From NCBI GenBank assembly GCA_021829645.1, contig JAKBPI010000004.1:1-64000 (forward strand): a stretch of 64,000 nucleotides of DNA, given 5' to 3'. Positions within the stretch are counted from its first letter, which is position 1, and the number at the start of each line of letters is the position of its first letter. A program made the translations under genes and the position numbers. Origin of the DNA: Actinomycetes bacterium. GTDB taxonomy: Bacteria; Actinomycetota; Acidimicrobiia; Acidimicrobiales; Bog-793. This document shows, piece by piece, positions 62,209 through 64,000 of the stretch. Under the pieces are notes generated by a model that saw only the letters and a list, made by a program, of their open reading frames with translations, ran no database searches and had not been told where the DNA came from.

Positions 62209-64000
62209 ATGACAGAACAGAATACCAATGAGGTAAATAAAACCAGCATAAATAGCGGAGTACTTGCTATTTTGCGCACCATAATGGCAAAAAAAAGACC
62301 GAGTAAGCGTCAGAAAATATCACGTTTGAAAAACTTTCGTAATGCTTCTTTAATCGAGAAGTTGTCGGCCATAAGTACTTTTATCATAGTAGCCGGTGTC
62401 ATGGCCTTTGTGATCTCACAGCTTTATCCAGGTCTTATTTTTGAACCGACTATGGATGTTGGTGGTGATACGGCCGGACATATAGTTGCTGTATATTATT
62501 TTATACATCACATTTTGCCATCTTTTCGTCTGACTGGATGGGATCCTCAATGGTTTGACGGTTTTCCTCTCTATACTTTTTATTTCCCCTTCCCTCCTCT
62601 TGTGATGGCTTTTTTCTCTTGGTTTGTTCCTTATGCGGTAGCTTTCAAAATGGGAACGGCGCTAGGTATTATTGCAATGCCTTTGGCTGCCTATGCCATG
62701 GGGAGAATGGTAAAAGCTCCCAGACCCATACCAGCTCTTATGAGTGTTGGGGTCGTTTTATTTGTATTTAACAACTGGTTTACCATAGATGGTGGCAACG
62801 TCATGTCAACCATGGCAGGTGAATACTCATTTACACTGAGCATGACACTCATGTTGCTCTTTATCGGGGCTTATGTAAAGTCTCTTACTACTGGGCGGGG
62901 ACGCTATTTAGCCGTAATGCTTTTCCTGTTTACGGCGTTATCTCATATAGTCCCAGCTATGTTTGCGGGAGGAGCGGCTGTTATCTTGACGCTGGTTTAT
63001 CCGGATAAGGCTAAAGCCAGCCCAAAGGGAAAATATGCCTCGAACAAATTTAAATTTTTGGTGTCTAAATTTACTTCATGGTCCTCTTTGGCGTACAGGA
63101 GACCTACCAGGGTACTAATTACGGTAGGCGTAGCCAGTTTATTGGTATCTTTGTTTTGGCTTTTGCCGTTTGGGGTTTACGGCATAAAAGATGGTTTAAC
63201 ATCTTCTCTAAACAATGGCCGGGTGTTGAATAGTTTCTGGTACAACATGTTTCCCCCCAATGTTGAATCAGCTGTATTGGGACTGGCATTACTTGGTGGC
63301 GTGGCAGCAATAACAAAGAAAGATCGTTTCCCCACGGCTCTCTTTATACTTACACTGATCTCAGCTGCCCTATTTCAATGGGCTCCTTCTGCTTTGATCT
63401 ACAACGGGCGTTGGATTCCGTTTTGGTTTCTGCTCTCATCTCTCTTAGCCGCTTATGGCGTAAAAGAAATAGGCGTTTTACTAAAAAATACTTTCGCCCT
63501 CAAAAGATATTTTGTAGCAACCCGTCTTCTTGCCGCCGGGAATACCAAAGGAGCTCAAAACGCTTTGGGGAAAACCTCTGCAGGAAAAGACGTTCCCTTA
63601 CAAACCAACTCGTGGTTTATGGGAGTCGGTTACCCAATTGTGGTTGCCCTCACGACGATTCTTCTTATGGCTTCCTGGCTGGGTGTATCTCCTTTTGGCA
63701 ATTTCGGCACACTAAATCCTTCCGATGGATGGACTACTTTTAACTATAAAGGATATCAGTCAGAACCAGGGTGGACTGAATTAGAGAGACTTACGCAGAT
63801 GTTGGATTACGCCGGACAGAAATTCGGATGCGGACGTCTCGATTATGAATACGGAAAGAATACTTCAGGGTGGTTTGGTTCCACTGATTATACAATATCT
63901 ATCCCATACTGGACAAATGGGTGTATGGATACAACACAAGGTTTATATTATCAATCTTCTACAACGACGGATTTTCACTTTTTAGATGCGTCTGAGCTGG
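62209..64000 (+). CDS. Large polytopic membrane protein, GT-C glycosyltransferase-like (partial)
   Basis: Starts at ATG 62209 (GGGGGAAG upstream) and is open to the window end, at least 597 residues. A cytoplasmic N-terminus (1-55) is Lys/Arg-rich. The first membrane segment is at about 60-80. DVGGDTAGHIVAVYYFIHHI and WDPQWFDGFPLYTFYFPFPP follow in an extracytoplasmic loop, with acidic residues as in GT-C enzymes that use polyprenyl-phosphate sugars. Many further membrane segments follow (VGVVLFVFNNWF, LITVGVASLLVSLFWLLPFG). Role in cell-envelope glycan assembly is inferred. It may use the product of the GT2 gene at 58824. Confidence 0.7.
   Translation, partial: MTEQNTNEVNKTSINSGVLAILRTIMAKKRPSKRQKISRLKNFRNASLIEKLSAISTFIIVAGVMAFVISQLYPGLIFEPTMDVGGDTAGHIVAVYYFIHHILPSFRLTGWDPQWFDGFPLYTFYFPFPPLVMAFFSWFVPYAVAFKMGTALGIIAMPLAAYAMGRMVKAPRPIPALMSVGVVLFVFNNWFTIDGGNVMSTMAGEYSFTLSMTLMLLFIGAYVKSLTTGRGRYLAVMLFLFTALSHIVPAMFAGGAAVILTLVYPDKAKASPKGKYASNKFKFLVSKFTSWSSLAYRRPTRVLITVGVASLLVSLFWLLPFGVYGIKDGLTSSLNNGRVLNSFWYNMFPPNVESAVLGLALLGGVAAITKKDRFPTALFILTLISAALFQWAPSALIYNGRWIPFWFLLSSLLAAYGVKEIGVLLKNTFALKRYFVATRLLAAGNTKGAQNALGKTSAGKDVPLQTNSWFMGVGYPIVVALTTILLMASWLGVSPFGNFGTLNPSDGWTTFNYKGYQSEPGWTELERLTQMLDYAGQKFGCGRLDYEYGKNTSGWFGSTDYTISIPYWTNGCMDTTQGLYYQSSTTTDFHFLDASEL

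Overview
The window looks like chromosome from an acidophilic, flagellated actinobacterium, most likely class Acidimicrobiia. An ANTAR response regulator, a DtxR-type regulator, an Lsr2-like protein and the co-directional set polA, rpsA, coaE, uvrB point to Actinobacteria. The near absence of Lys and Arg from the exposed flagellar proteins points to life in acid. The genus is not provable from the sequence alone. LAYOUT. 1-2000: a small secreted Cys-rich gene whose frame is broken near its start, then a 1148-bp IS3-type element with a dead transposase. 2020-4844: an O-methyltransferase and uvrB (minus strand). 5028-31556: one nearly continuous plus-strand flagellar supercluster: flgB, flgC, fliEFGHIJ, a fused NlpC/P60-lytic transglycosylase, fliK, flgD, flgE, flbD, motAB, fliMNOPQR, flhB, flhA, a degenerate FlhF-like protein, a small membrane protein, a FlgN-like protein, flgK, flgL, fliW, csrA and a glycosyltransferase/methyltransferase. 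31573-35702: the minus-strand late operon: flagellin, fliD, fliS, a FliT-position gene. 35930-41072: a 1329-residue multi-module glycosyltransferase and the flagellar sigma factor fliA. 41140-47383: a VOC protein, coaE, rpsA, a polytopic membrane-SCO1 fusion and a secreted partner. 47380-57434: polA, a DtxR-type regulator, an ANTAR regulator, menC, tRNA-Leu, an Lsr2-like protein, a UbiB-family kinase-like protein, fabD with an extra C-terminal domain, tRNA-Val. 57690-62000: a graveyard of insertion-sequence remnants around one intact glycosyltransferase, ending in a second apparently identical copy of the dead IS. 62209-64000: the start of a large membrane protein that runs off the window. HOW IT WORKS TOGETHER. 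The cluster encodes the export gate, ATPase complex, C-ring, stator, hook, junction, cap and filament. FliW/CsrA probably couple flagellin synthesis to export, FliA probably drives late genes, and two modular sugar-transfer proteins probably decorate the filament. The cluster lies between coaE and uvrB, which are adjacent in many actinobacteria, so it looks like an insertion into an ancestral replication/repair locus. NOTABLE. Flagellin, FlgK, FlgL, FliD, FlgD and FlgE are almost free of Lys and Arg, whereas cytoplasmic parts and the exported but unassembled FliK are not. FliM lacks the usual CheY-binding N-terminus, the FlhF-like protein has lost its P-loop, and two copies of a dead IS flank about 59 kb.
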